From: UA16 sp905478895
Lineage (GTDB): Bacteria; Bacteroidota; Bacteroidia; Flavobacteriales_D; Sanyastnellaceae
NCBI GenBank assembly: GCA_943788495.1
Contig: CALSQO010000002.1
Coordinates: forward strand, 248,001-312,000
Reading direction: 5' to 3'
DNA length: 64,000 bases
Below, one piece after another: positions 18,401 to 28,090 of the stretch (position 1 is the first letter of the stretch; every line of letters begins with the position of its first letter). Under the pieces are notes generated by a model, which saw only the letters and a program-made list of their open reading frames with translations, searched no databases and was not told where the DNA came from. The translations under genes were made by a program, and so were the position numbers.

Positions 18401-19244
18401 TTAGTAGAAAAAGATAACAAAGCCTTGAACAATGAGGCACCCATCAAGGATGATGCTGTACAGCCACTCGTCGCGCGCAGAACGACCGTAGACGACCCAG
18501 GGAATCGCACATGCGGCAGCAACCATTGGTGCAACGGCATTCCCAGCCACCATGAAAAAACAACCGCTCAACAGAATGAGTAAGAGTGCGATCATTGCGG
18601 CTCTTCGCTGCCCTATGCGCTGGGGCACGGTATTCATTGCCACTGGGTCGATCTGCAAGTCGCGCACATCGAAATGGAATCGTCAAGCCGGCGATGAAGG
18701 TGGATTGAGCGATGGCGCGAACAATCAAATTGACCTCCCAAGGTCCTTCTCCGGACATGACCCCGGGGACCCATACCGTGGCCAACCCCCAGGCAATCGC
18801 AATCACGGGCAGTTTCATCCGACTCACGTCGCGCCAGCCGTCCCCTTGATTCAAGAATGGATTCGATGCATAGCCCGACACCAACGCCAGTAAGACCAGT
18901 AACACAGGCCAACCTCCGGCGAGTGCAGTCAACCACGGGAGGAGCCCATCCCAAAAAATAACGAGCCAAATCAACCCCCCAACCATCCAAATCCCCATCA
19001 CCCATTCGAACCATCTCTCGATGAATTGCCGACGATCCACCGGCATGTTTTGGGGCATCCGTGCCCACTTAATCCTGCGCTGCAAGGTGTACAGAACCCC
19101 CGTTCCCAGCCCAATGGCCGTTGCAATTCCCCATGTGGACACATCCTGAAGAGCCAAGGGTGCATATGCGTGCATCGTCGCCAAGGCAGAACACAAAGCA
19201 CCAAGTGCAATCCAAAGATGGGAATAGCCAACGATTTTCACCAT
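18401..19244 (-). pseudogene. UbiA-like prenyltransferase-family membrane protein with one frameshift
   Basis: Two minus-strand frames join into one protein. The first runs from 19244 (MVKIVGYSHLWIALGAL) through several hydrophobic helices to LTIPF near 18670. The second picks up as VRDLQIDP at 18667 and runs to a stop at 18401. The joined sequence IPFDVRDLQID resembles the second aspartate motif (D-x-R-D) of the UbiA superfamily, so the break falls inside a functional motif. Removing one T from the TTT run (plus strand, AAA at about 18670-18672) restores the frame. About 280 residues and eight or nine helices result. The substrate is unknown. A sequencing or assembly error is as likely as true inactivation, because both halves are otherwise well preserved. 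Confidence 0.65.
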
Positions 19245-19369
19245 ATGCCAAAGTTCGTACAATGCCCTTGAAATTGCATTTGGGCCCCAAAAAATGCATT
19301 TGAAACTGCACCTGTTCAGAAAGGATAGAAATGCAGCGTTTCGGTGCAAGTAATCAACGCATTAACTGC

Positions 19370-19377
19370 TAAATTTG
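19370..19377 (+). promoter_or_regulatory. -7 promoter box of gcvP
   Basis: TAAATTTG matches TAnnTTTG exactly, 19 bases before the gcvP ATG at 19397. The 152-bp gap to the divergent UbiA-like gene holds no other obvious element, and no glycine-riboswitch-like structure was apparent. Confidence 0.45.
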
Positions 19378-19396
19378 TGCTTCATTTGATTGCCTC

Positions 19397-22282
19397 ATGC
19401 ACGCCTCAAAATTCACTTCTCGCCACATTGGTCCTCGTGAACAGGACCAGCAGGCGATGTTGCGCTCCATCGGAGTGGCTTCCATCGATGACTTGATTGC
19501 CAAGACCGTTCCTGAAAAAATCAGAATGCGGACCCGGCTCAACTTGAGCCCAGCATTATCGGAAAGCCAGTATTTGGAACACATTGAAGGAGTTTCAGCG
19601 AAAAATCAAGTGTTCCGGAATTACATCGGCATGGGATACAATCCGACTGAAGTTCCCAGCGTCATTCGACGCAATGTGTTGGAAAATCCGGGTTGGTACA
19701 CCGCCTACACGCCCTATCAGGCGGAGATTGCGCAGGGCCGATTGGAGGCGCTCTTGAACTTTCAAACGGCGGTTTGTGATTTGACGGACATGGAACTGGC
19801 CAATGCATCGTTGCTCGATGAAGCTACGGCAGCTGCCGAAGCCATGGCCATGGCTTATGCCGCACGACCGCGTGCTGTCGCCAAAGCGGGAGCCAATCGA
19901 TTTTTAGTAGATGAGGCCGTCTTTCCCCAGACCATGGATCTTTTGCGGACCCGTGCGAAGTACCTCGGGGTGACCCTCGACGTGGTTTCCCGTAACGCAA
20001 TGCAGTTCATCGCTGAAGATGACGTCTTTGGGGTTTTGTTCCAATATCCTGACGGCGATGGTGTGTGCGAGGATTTATCAGAGGTTATTTCTGCAGCGCA
20101 TGCGACCCATGCGCAAGTAGTGGTTGCCGCGGATATCATGTCATTGGCGATTTTGAAAAGCCCGGGGAGCATGGGGGCAGATATCGTTGTTGGCACAACC
20201 CAGCGATTCGGGGTTCCGATGGGATACGGCGGACCGCATGCCGCATTTTTCGCAGCGAAAAAAGAATACAAGCGACATTTTCCAGGCCGAATCATAGGCG
20301 TCTCTAAGGACCGTTTGGGAGCGCCTGCCTTGCGCATGGCACTTCAAACCCGAGAACAACACATTCGTCGTGATAAGGCCACGTCCAATATTTGCACTGC
20401 GCAATCATTGCTCGCGGTAATGGCCTCGATGTATGCTGTTTATCATGGGCCGCAGGGTTTGCGTGAAATAGCAGAAAACATTCATTCCGCAGCTCGTATC
20501 CTCGATGCAGCCTTGCGCCGATCCGATCAATACGATCAATTGAATGAGGTTTACTTTGATACGTTGAAAGTCAAGGTGATGGATGGCGAGGACGGAATGA
20601 GAGCTCTTCGTGCTCGGGCTGAAGCGATGAAAATCAACCTGCGCTACTTCCCAAATGGCGAATACGTAGGGGTGTCGCTGCATGAGCGCGTCTCGCATCA
20701 AGAATTAATGGATCTGTGCACGGTTTTTGGCGTGACTCCATTGACGGAAGTTTCGGAGAACCGTGCCTTTTTGGGAGGTTTATGGCGTGAAGTGGACTAC
20801 TTGCACCATCCCGTTTTTAACCGCTATCGTTCAGAGACCGAAATGATGCGGTACATCAAGCACCTGGAAAACAAGGACTTGTCATTGGTGCATAGCATGA
20901 TTCCATTGGGTTCTTGCACCATGAAATTGAATGCGGCGACAGAATTGATTCCCATTACGTGGCCGGCTTTTGCCGAATTGCATCCCTTCTGTCCCCGTGA
21001 GCAAGCAGGAGGCATGCTCGAAATGTTGGACGAATTGGAATCGGACTTGGCGAAAATCACAGGTTTTGCAGGCGTTTCACTTCAACCAAATTCAGGAGCA
21101 CAAGGTGAATTCGCCGGGTTGATGGTGATTCGAGCCTATCACGCATCGCGGGGCGACCAGAATCGGGACATCTGCCTCATTCCTTCTTCTGCGCATGGGA
21201 CCAATCCCGCGTCTGCAGTCATGGCAGGAATGCGGGTTGTTGTTGTTGGGTGCGATGACCAGGGAAACATTGATTTGGATGATTTGCGGGCCAAAGCGGA
21301 AGAGCACTCCACTCAGTTGGGAGCGCTTATGATTACCTACCCATCGACGCACGGAGTGTTTGAGGAAGGCATCTTGGACATTACTGAAATGATTCATGCA
21401 CACGGCGGACAGGTTTACATGGACGGGGCAAACATGAACGCCCAGGTAGGGCTCACGAGTCCGGGATTGATCGGAGCAGACGTCTGTCACTTGAACTTGC
21501 ACAAAACCTTTGCTATCCCGCACGGTGGTGGAGGCCCCGGTGTCGGTCCGATTGGCGTTGCTGAGCATTTGGTTCCATTCTTGCCAGGGCATGAGGTTGT
21601 TCCTACAGGAGGCGAAAAGGCCATTCACGCCATCAGCGGGGCGCCATTCGGGAGCGCACTTATTTGCCAGATTCCTTATGCCTACATCAAAATGCTCGGT
21701 GAGGGCGGACTAACGAGATCTACAGAAGTTGCCATCTTGAATGCCAACTACTTGAAAGAACGATTGCAAGACGAATACACCATCTTATACCAGGGTGAGC
21801 AAGGCACGGTTGCGCATGAAATGATTTTGGATTGCCGTTCGTTTAAGGCATCTGCAGGGGTTGAGGTCATGGACATTGCAAAGCGCTTGATTGATTATGG
21901 TTTCCATGCGCCCACGGTGTCATGGCCCGTGGCAGGCACCCTCATGGTCGAGCCTACAGAAAGTGAATCCCTCGAGGAATTGGATCGTTTTGCCGAAGCC
22001 ATGCTGGCCATCCGCGAAGAAATAAGAAGCATTGAACGCGGCGATGTTGACCGGGAAGATAACCTCGTGAAAATGGCTCCGCACACGGCCCGTGAGGCCG
22101 CTTCTTCGCAATGGAGTCATCCGTATACCCGAGAATCCGCATGTTATCCAACAAAAGAGATGCAAGCCCGCAAGTTTTGGAGCCCTGTTGCCCGCGTGGA
22201 CAATGCGTACGGTGACCGGAATTTGGTCTGCAGCTGCCCACCCTTGTCATCATTTGAAGAGATTTTGGGTTCCACTTTATAA
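19397..22282 (+). CDS. gcvP: Glycine dehydrogenase (decarboxylating), P protein, single-chain form
   Basis: This 961-residue PLP enzyme of the glycine cleavage system decarboxylates glycine and passes the aminomethyl group to lipoyl-GcvH. It is the fused homodimeric type, with the N-terminal half (RHIGPREQDQ at the start, YTPYQAEIAQGRLEALLNFQ near 110) joined to the catalytic C-terminal half. The PLP lysine is in HLNLHKTFAIPHGGGGPG (about residue 700), and SAHGTNPASA is conserved just before. Full length, no breaks. GcvT and GcvH are not nearby. The upstream gene is divergent and the downstream T9SS gene has its own promoter box. Confidence 0.97.
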   Translation: MHASKFTSRHIGPREQDQQAMLRSIGVASIDDLIAKTVPEKIRMRTRLNLSPALSESQYLEHIEGVSAKNQVFRNYIGMGYNPTEVPSVIRRNVLENPGWYTAYTPYQAEIAQGRLEALLNFQTAVCDLTDMELANASLLDEATAAAEAMAMAYAARPRAVAKAGANRFLVDEAVFPQTMDLLRTRAKYLGVTLDVVSRNAMQFIAEDDVFGVLFQYPDGDGVCEDLSEVISAAHATHAQVVVAADIMSLAILKSPGSMGADIVVGTTQRFGVPMGYGGPHAAFFAAKKEYKRHFPGRIIGVSKDRLGAPALRMALQTREQHIRRDKATSNICTAQSLLAVMASMYAVYHGPQGLREIAENIHSAARILDAALRRSDQYDQLNEVYFDTLKVKVMDGEDGMRALRARAEAMKINLRYFPNGEYVGVSLHERVSHQELMDLCTVFGVTPLTEVSENRAFLGGLWREVDYLHHPVFNRYRSETEMMRYIKHLENKDLSLVHSMIPLGSCTMKLNAATELIPITWPAFAELHPFCPREQAGGMLEMLDELESDLAKITGFAGVSLQPNSGAQGEFAGLMVIRAYHASRGDQNRDICLIPSSAHGTNPASAVMAGMRVVVVGCDDQGNIDLDDLRAKAEEHSTQLGALMITYPSTHGVFEEGILDITEMIHAHGGQVYMDGANMNAQVGLTSPGLIGADVCHLNLHKTFAIPHGGGGPGVGPIGVAEHLVPFLPGHEVVPTGGEKAIHAISGAPFGSALICQIPYAYIKMLGEGGLTRSTEVAILNANYLKERLQDEYTILYQGEQGTVAHEMILDCRSFKASAGVEVMDIAKRLIDYGFHAPTVSWPVAGTLMVEPTESESLEELDRFAEAMLAIREEIRSIERGDVDREDNLVKMAPHTAREAASSQWSHPYTRESACYPTKEMQARKFWSPVARVDNAYGDRNLVCSCPPLSSFEEILGSTL

Positions 22283-22298
22283 CTGGGCATCAAGCGTT

Positions 22299-22306
22299 TA
22301 TATTTG
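22299..22306 (+). promoter_or_regulatory. -7 promoter box of the T9SS cargo gene at 22338
   Basis: TATATTTG matches TAnnTTTG exactly. It lies 17 bp after the gcvP stop and 31 bases before the ATG at 22338. This supports that start over the much longer upstream in-frame extension, which runs through gcvP. Confidence 0.5.
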
Positions 22307-22337
22307 CGCCACACCATTAACATCAAACTGCTTGATT

Positions 22338-24308
22338 ATGAAGCATTTTTACACCGCAGCCTTGGCTGTACTCTTGACCACAGCGGTCACTGCACAGGGC
22401 TTATTGCCCATCGCAAACAAAACGGCGAATCAAAGACGATTGGAGTCGTTCAATACCCCAACTCAGGTTGATCGCGAAGTAATTTGGTCGCATGACTGCA
22501 ATGTTGATTCTTGCGATTCATGGACTTTTGACAACGGAGCGAGCATTGTAGGCTCACCATGGGAGGATATTGACCTGAATTTCGAATGCTCCACGGATGG
22601 GCCTGCAGGGCCATACAATCAATGGGCCGGTGGAACAGGAGATGGTTCAGCCGCAAGCGCGATGAACTCGACAACTTCTTCCAATGGATTGTTGATCGTA
22701 GATTCCGATTTGTTTGGCCAAGATGCTAATTATGATGCAGCTTGGATCGAAAACAGCTGGGTGCAAACCGCAAATTCAATCGACTGCAGCACCTTGGATT
22801 ACGTGAGCATTTCCCTTGAGACCCGCTACCGCTGCTGGGACAACGGAGCTTCAGATGACAGCGAGAAATGCCTCATCGAAATTTCCCGAGACGGAGTGAA
22901 CTGGCCAGACATCGAGACGTTTGCAGAAATCGACGGAACGGTCGACTACGGAGACGGCGAATTGATCGCGAGCCGATGGGAGGTATTCCCAGGTTATGGC
23001 ACAGGCGATGGTTCTGACAACCCTTCGTTGCTTGAGTTCGACATCACCAGTGCAGCAGGAGGACAAGAACAAATTTGGGTGCGATTCCGATGGGCAGGCA
23101 CTTGGGGCTACAGCTGGGAGATCGATGACATTCAGATCTATGAAACTCCTGCGAACGATTTGCGCATTGACAACTATGTCAGTTACACAGATTACTTTAC
23201 CACTGGCGTATACGAAGCTGGCGTTTTTGCCGCGGGCCAATTGTCTGAATTGCAGGCTGCTGCCAAAGTATACAACGTGGGTTATTTGGACCAGGAGGGT
23301 TCAACGCTTGCCCTTGACGTGAATGGAAATGATGCAGGCGCTTCAGACCCGGTGACCATTGCTTACCAAACCAATGACACGTTGCGCGTGACGTATGACA
23401 TGGCGGAGGTAAACGCGTACGAGGTGACCTACAACTTGAGTGCGACGAACGAAGATGAAAACCCGGATAACAATACCGCAACGCAATCATTCGAAGTGAG
23501 CAACTTGCACTACGGCCGTGACAACGGCACGATGACGGGAGCATTCCCAGGTGAGGGCACGGATGACTTCATTGCTTTGGCACCTTATGACATCTTTGAA
23601 GATGTGACCGTGTATGCGATTGACGTTGCTATTGTAGCGGGTTCAGAAGACGGCACACCTGTGATTGCTCACCTGTTTGATGGTTCCGATGAAAATTACA
23701 TCACCGAGCAATATGGCGGACTTTTCGCGAGCACTGCGGAGTTGGATTTGGCATCCCAGTACAGCAATGATGGAACGGAAGATGATGTGCTCTGGTACAC
23801 ACTCGTTTTGGAAGAGCCGGCGCAGTTGGCAGCAGGTTCAGTGATTGGTGCTGGTTTCGAGCACTACGGTGGTTCAAGTGTCCAAATCTGGGAATCGCAG
23901 TATGCGTATGACAACACATGCTTCGTTTACGGTCCTTTTGGAAGCGGAAGTGCATACGACTGGTACTACACCAACGAAACGCCTATGGTCCGCTTGAACT
24001 TGAATCCGGATGCAACCAATACCGTTGCGGTGAAGGAAGTGGAAGCAACAAACTTCCAATTGTATCCATTGGCGCCAAATCCGGCCAATGCATCTACTCG
24101 ATTGCAGTACCGATTGGATCAAGCTGCTGATGTGACGATGGAAGTGCGCGACATCACTGGAAAGTTGGTGGCCCAAATCAACCGTGGCACACAGGCGGTG
24201 GGTTACCACAGCATCACATTGGACGTTTCAGACTTCAACGCGGGCGTTTACATGACCACCTTGGTCGTAAACGGTGCGCGGGCAACGGAGCGTCTTTTGG
24301 TAGACTAA
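22338..24308 (+). CDS. Secreted protein with T9SS type A sorting domain
   Basis: This 656-residue protein begins with signal peptide MKHFYTAALAVLLTTAVTAQ. Residues of about 50-270 form a jelly-roll/MAM-like module (SWTFDNGASIVGSPW, WVRFRWAGTWGYSWEIDDI), and CARDB-like segments follow. The last 85 residues are a T9SS type A sorting domain: FQLYPLAPNPANASTRLQY, VTMEVRDITGKLV, and a terminal basic ATERLLVD. It should be exported by Sec then T9SS and attached or released at the cell surface. No catalytic residues were recognised. It resembles its downstream neighbour in layout, so the pair looks like a tandem duplication. A strong terminator follows. Confidence 0.85.
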   Translation: MKHFYTAALAVLLTTAVTAQGLLPIANKTANQRRLESFNTPTQVDREVIWSHDCNVDSCDSWTFDNGASIVGSPWEDIDLNFECSTDGPAGPYNQWAGGTGDGSAASAMNSTTSSNGLLIVDSDLFGQDANYDAAWIENSWVQTANSIDCSTLDYVSISLETRYRCWDNGASDDSEKCLIEISRDGVNWPDIETFAEIDGTVDYGDGELIASRWEVFPGYGTGDGSDNPSLLEFDITSAAGGQEQIWVRFRWAGTWGYSWEIDDIQIYETPANDLRIDNYVSYTDYFTTGVYEAGVFAAGQLSELQAAAKVYNVGYLDQEGSTLALDVNGNDAGASDPVTIAYQTNDTLRVTYDMAEVNAYEVTYNLSATNEDENPDNNTATQSFEVSNLHYGRDNGTMTGAFPGEGTDDFIALAPYDIFEDVTVYAIDVAIVAGSEDGTPVIAHLFDGSDENYITEQYGGLFASTAELDLASQYSNDGTEDDVLWYTLVLEEPAQLAAGSVIGAGFEHYGGSSVQIWESQYAYDNTCFVYGPFGSGSAYDWYYTNETPMVRLNLNPDATNTVAVKEVEATNFQLYPLAPNPANASTRLQYRLDQAADVTMEVRDITGKLVAQINRGTQAVGYHSITLDVSDFNAGVYMTTLVVNGARATERLLVD

Positions 24309-24352
24309 TTCAACCGAATAAACATATCGTCAGCGATGCTGGCGAAGCCTCA

Positions 24353-24388
24353 AGAAGGGAATCCAGTGTGGGTTCCCTTCTCTTTTGT
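24353..24388 (+). terminator. Rho-independent terminator
   Basis: A 12-bp stem (24353-24364 with 24370-24381, one G-T pair) closes a five-base loop and is followed by the T-rich TTTTGTTC. It lies 44 bp after the T9SS gene stop and separates the two tandem cargo genes. Confidence 0.85.
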
Positions 24389-24450
24389 TCAATTATGGGG
24401 ATTTTTGGTTCGTTTGGTGTAATTTCAACCCACGAAAATTGATTCACAAT

Positions 24451-26484
24451 ATGAAGAACTTTACTTTTTTATGGGTTGCGATTTTAGGAGTTGCAACAGC
24501 AATGCAAGGGCAGCGAATTACAGATTTGCACACCTTTTCAATGATGCCAGCCGGCTTGTCTGATGCAGAAGCAACAGCAGTGCGTGGTGATGGCGAGTCA
24601 GCCTTGGAAGTGGCACAACGTGGAGGAGGCTCCATTCTCTTTTACGAGGATTTCGCCAATGGTTTTGACGGGAACAACGGCATCGGAGGATGGACTGTTG
24701 AAGACACCGGAGAAGGCTTGATTTGGCAGCACGTCGATGTTGCCGGTAATGGTTACTACGCGGATGGTTCAGCTTCAGGGGTGCAACCACCTGCAGGAGA
24801 GTTCTCAACCAATATTGCATCGTTGAATTCAACGACAGCAGACAACGGATGGATGGTTTTTGATTGCGATTACTTCAATACACCGATTTCGGAAGGTTAC
24901 GAGAACACAGAAGGCTGGATCACTTCACCTTCCCTGGACTTCTCGGCTACCGGTTCTGTGGTTATCACGTGGGAGCAATACTTCCGTTACTGCTGCTTTC
25001 CGTATGCACCGATCTACATTGAAGTGAGCAACGATGGTGGCGCCAACTGGACCACGTTTGATGCGCACGGCTCGTTCATTGAGTCAGCAAACACGGCATC
25101 TGCCAACGCATTGACCACGTCTGTGGACATTTCCTGTGTAGCAGCCTATGCGGAGGATGTGCAGGTCCGATTCTCGTACTTGCAAGCGCCTGAGACAGGT
25201 GATGCCTACAGCCATTATTACTGGGGCATTGATGACGTGACCATCTCCGAGAATCCAGTCAACAATGATTTGTCTGCGGTGCAATTGACCAATGGCGACA
25301 TCTTCGGCATTTGGGAATACCGTGTAACACCAATTGAGCAGGCGATTTCAGAAGCAGATGGCGGTCTTTTGGCCGGACTGCTCTACCGAAACTCGGGCAA
25401 TGCAAACCAAGATGAGACGACGGTAACGATTGAAGTTTTGGACGATGCCGGCAACGTGTTGAGCACGACCGTTGAAGAATTGGGCACGGTAAATAGCTTT
25501 GCGAATGCGGTCAATTGTCCTGCGAATCCTCAAGACACCATTTACATTGCCACGGGATGGACGCCAACGGAAACAGGCAATTACGTGCTTCAAGCAAGCA
25601 TCGCCTCAGCAAACGAGGACGAGACTCCTGATGACAATAGCTTGAGCAAAGTGATCATCTACAGCGATGACGAATACGGACATGATGACGAAGCAACGTT
25701 GGATGTTGAGTTCGGTCCAGGCGATTCAGAAATCGAGGGATTGTTCAATCCATGTGGCTACGGCAATTACTACACGATGGCCAATGAGGGGTCAACGGCG
25801 TACGGTGTGACGGTTCGCTTTGGACCCAACTGCGGCGGCGGTGATTTGGAGTTTGAAACGCGATTGTACGAAAACGACGGCTCTGCCGCTTTGGTCGACA
25901 TGCCGTTTGAATCGGCCTACTGGACGTATGATGATGCGTGGACTCCAGGGTCTGCTGAAAGCAGTGAGTATGTTTATTTGCCATTTGAAGATCCGATTGA
26001 GGTAGGCACGGAAAATGCGTACTTCGCTGCGGTAATCAATGAATTCGAGAGCGAAGCACAATTGACCGTTCTCGGAAATGCGGATACAGATACCGACAAC
26101 TCCACAGGAGACTATAACCTGACGGGAGCGGGTGATTTTGTCTGGTTCACGTCACAAACAGCAACTCCAGCGATCCGATTGATTCTTTCGGAGCGCGTGG
26201 GTGTGGATGAGATTGCCAACCGCAATGGCATTCAGTTGTTCCAGAACATTCCAAATCCAACCGATGGTACGACCATGATCCGGTTCGAATTGTTGCAGAA
26301 CCGCAAGGTGACGATGGAATTGCGCGATTTGCAGGGCCGATTGATCCAAGTGGTTGAGCGAGGTCAATTGCCAGCGGGCAATCACCAGGTTGATTTGAAC
26401 GTATCAGACCTCCAAGGAGGCATTTACACGTATACGTTGGTTGCAGACGGAATGCGATTGACGAAGAAGATGATGGTCAAGTAA
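24451..26484 (+). CDS. Secreted protein with T9SS type A sorting domain (tandem paralogue)
   Basis: This 677-residue protein starts with signal peptide MKNFTFLWVAILGVATAMQGQ. A MAM/jelly-roll-like module follows (ILFYEDFANGFDGNNGIGGW, about residue 70; SPSLDFSATGSVVITWEQYF, about 170), then CARDB-like repeats. The C-terminus is a type A sorting domain with QLFQNIPNPTDGTTMIRF, VTMELRDLQGRLIQVVERG and final LTKKMMVK. Its arrangement and several phrases parallel the gene at 22338. The upstream in-frame start at 24385 was rejected because it adds 22 residues before a good signal peptide. The gene is flanked by terminators on both sides, so it is probably transcribed alone. Confidence 0.85.
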   Translation: MKNFTFLWVAILGVATAMQGQRITDLHTFSMMPAGLSDAEATAVRGDGESALEVAQRGGGSILFYEDFANGFDGNNGIGGWTVEDTGEGLIWQHVDVAGNGYYADGSASGVQPPAGEFSTNIASLNSTTADNGWMVFDCDYFNTPISEGYENTEGWITSPSLDFSATGSVVITWEQYFRYCCFPYAPIYIEVSNDGGANWTTFDAHGSFIESANTASANALTTSVDISCVAAYAEDVQVRFSYLQAPETGDAYSHYYWGIDDVTISENPVNNDLSAVQLTNGDIFGIWEYRVTPIEQAISEADGGLLAGLLYRNSGNANQDETTVTIEVLDDAGNVLSTTVEELGTVNSFANAVNCPANPQDTIYIATGWTPTETGNYVLQASIASANEDETPDDNSLSKVIIYSDDEYGHDDEATLDVEFGPGDSEIEGLFNPCGYGNYYTMANEGSTAYGVTVRFGPNCGGGDLEFETRLYENDGSAALVDMPFESAYWTYDDAWTPGSAESSEYVYLPFEDPIEVGTENAYFAAVINEFESEAQLTVLGNADTDTDNSTGDYNLTGAGDFVWFTSQTATPAIRLILSERVGVDEIANRNGIQLFQNIPNPTDGTTMIRFELLQNRKVTMELRDLQGRLIQVVERGQLPAGNHQVDLNVSDLQGGIYTYTLVADGMRLTKKMMVK

Positions 26485-26503
26485 GACCAGCACAAAAGAT
26501 TTG

Positions 26504-26535
26504 AAAGGGGCGGTCATATGACCGCCCCTTTTTTT
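26504..26535 (+). terminator. Rho-independent terminator, perfect palindrome
   Basis: A perfect 28-bp inverted repeat spans 26504-26531 (each arm AAAGGGGCGGTCAT or its complement). It gives a very stable GC hairpin that runs into seven consecutive Ts. It lies 19 bp after the stop of the T9SS cargo gene. Confidence 0.9.
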
Positions 26536-26557
26536 GTGATGCACTCGGCGCAAACTG

Positions 26558-26565
26558 TAAATTCG
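26558..26565 (+). promoter_or_regulatory. Near-consensus -7 box of the GH3 gene
   Basis: TAAATTCG differs from TAnnTTTG at one base and ends five bases before the ATG at 26570. This is the same spacing seen at the secA and HMA lipoprotein genes, and it would also give a leaderless mRNA. Confidence 0.3.
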
Positions 26566-26569
26566 CATC

Positions 26570-28090
26570 ATGAGTTTGAAGTCCCTCCTGAGCCGTCCCA
26601 TCGCCCGCATTGCCGCTGCGAGGGAATCCAAAAAAGCACGGGATGCGCAATCGAGTCAAAAGCGACTGCTCCAGCAATTGCTCCAAAAAGGCCAAGCAAC
26701 GGCCTTTGGTCGGGATCACGGCTTGCAGCCAGGGATGTCGTTTAAGCAGTTTCAAGCCGCTGTTCCGGTGCGCGATTATGAGGAGTTGAAACCCTGGGTC
26801 CAGCGAGCAGTAGAAGGCGAAACAGATGTGCTTTGGCCGGGGTTGCCGGATTATTTCTGCAAGACGAGTGGCACCACGAGCGGTGCGAAATACATTCCAA
26901 TAACCCCCGATTCGATGCCCAACCACATTGGTTCGGCTCGGAATGCATTGCTTCAGTATATCTACAATGCAAAGAATGCCCGTTTTGTGGATGGTAAAAT
27001 GATCTTTTTACAAGGTTCACCGGAGTTGTCCAAAACAGAAGGAGGCATTTTGATGGGCCGCCTCAGTGGCATTGTTGCGCATCACGTGCCCGATTATCTG
27101 CAAGCCAATCGACTGCCATCGTTTGAAGCCAATTGCACCGAACCTTGGGAAGCCAAGGTGAACGCCATTGTGGAAGAGACCAAGGATCAGGATTTGAGGC
27201 TGATCAGTGGCATTCCATCATGGGTTCAGAATTATTTTGAGCGGTTGCTGGAAGTCACAGGTGCAAGCCATGTGAAGGAGGTCTTCCCCAATTTTGAGTT
27301 ATTTGTATTCGGAGGGGTGGCATTTGAACCGTACCGCGAGCGTTTTCGAACATTGATTGGAGGTGACGTCGATACCGTTGAGTTGTTTCCGGCGTCCGAA
27401 GGTTTCTTTGCCTACCAAGACCAACTGAATGATCCGGGATTGCGGTTGAATGTTGATGATGGAATTTTTTATGAATTCATACCAGCAGGGGAATACTTTG
27501 AGGAGAACCGCCGCCGATTGGCACTTCATGAAGTTGAATTGGGGGTGCAATACGCTCTGATCATCACAAGCAATGCAGGCTTGTGGTGTTATGACATTGG
27601 CGACACCATCAAATTCGTCTCGGAAGATCCATACCGAATTGTCGTGACCGGCCGCATTAAGCACTTCACCAGCGCCTTCGGCGAACACGTCATTGCGGAG
27701 GAAGTGGAAGGAGCCCTGCGCGATGCCATGGACGCGGCAGGTGGAGTGGTGACGGAATTCCATGTCGCGCCGGAAGTGAATCCTTCGGAGGGTTTGCCAT
27801 TCCACGAATGGTTCATCGAGTTTTCAGAATTGCCCAAGGACCTCACGGCTTTTTCGGAGGCCATCAATGAAGGGGTAATCCAGCGGAATCCATATTACCG
27901 GGATTTGATTACAGGTTCAATCCTTCAAAATGCGCAGCTGCAATTGTTGGAAAAGGGGTCGTTTCACCAGGCCATGGCGAATCGGGGTAAATTGGGTGGA
28001 CAGAATAAGCCGCCGCGCCTGGCCAATGGCCGTGATTTTGCCAAGGACTTGGAGCGGGCGAATACAAAATTGAAAAAGGAATCAAATTGA
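26570..28090 (+). CDS. GH3-family protein (acyl-adenylate / acid-amido synthetase fold)
   Basis: This 506-residue cytoplasmic protein matches the GH3 family, named for plant auxin-amino acid synthetases and widespread in Bacteroidota with unknown substrate. The ATP-binding loop is KTSGTTSGAKYIPIT (about residues 102-116), preceded by the family-typical VPVRDYEELKPWVQRAVEGE. GVAFEPYR, ELFPASEGFFAYQD and the C-terminal GRIKHFTSAFGEHVIAEEVE are also conserved. Members adenylate a carboxylic acid and conjugate it to an amine. The stop overlaps the TTG start of the kinase downstream (TTGA), so the two are translationally coupled. Confidence 0.88.
   Translation: MSLKSLLSRPIARIAAARESKKARDAQSSQKRLLQQLLQKGQATAFGRDHGLQPGMSFKQFQAAVPVRDYEELKPWVQRAVEGETDVLWPGLPDYFCKTSGTTSGAKYIPITPDSMPNHIGSARNALLQYIYNAKNARFVDGKMIFLQGSPELSKTEGGILMGRLSGIVAHHVPDYLQANRLPSFEANCTEPWEAKVNAIVEETKDQDLRLISGIPSWVQNYFERLLEVTGASHVKEVFPNFELFVFGGVAFEPYRERFRTLIGGDVDTVELFPASEGFFAYQDQLNDPGLRLNVDDGIFYEFIPAGEYFEENRRRLALHEVELGVQYALIITSNAGLWCYDIGDTIKFVSEDPYRIVVTGRIKHFTSAFGEHVIAEEVEGALRDAMDAAGGVVTEFHVAPEVNPSEGLPFHEWFIEFSELPKDLTAFSEAINEGVIQRNPYYRDLITGSILQNAQLQLLEKGSFHQAMANRGKLGGQNKPPRLANGRDFAKDLERANTKLKKESN

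Noticed and set aside
22092..22337. N-terminal extension of the T9SS protein into gcvP
   Set aside because: It overlaps conserved gcvP coding sequence, and a promoter box and good signal peptide lie immediately before and at 22338.
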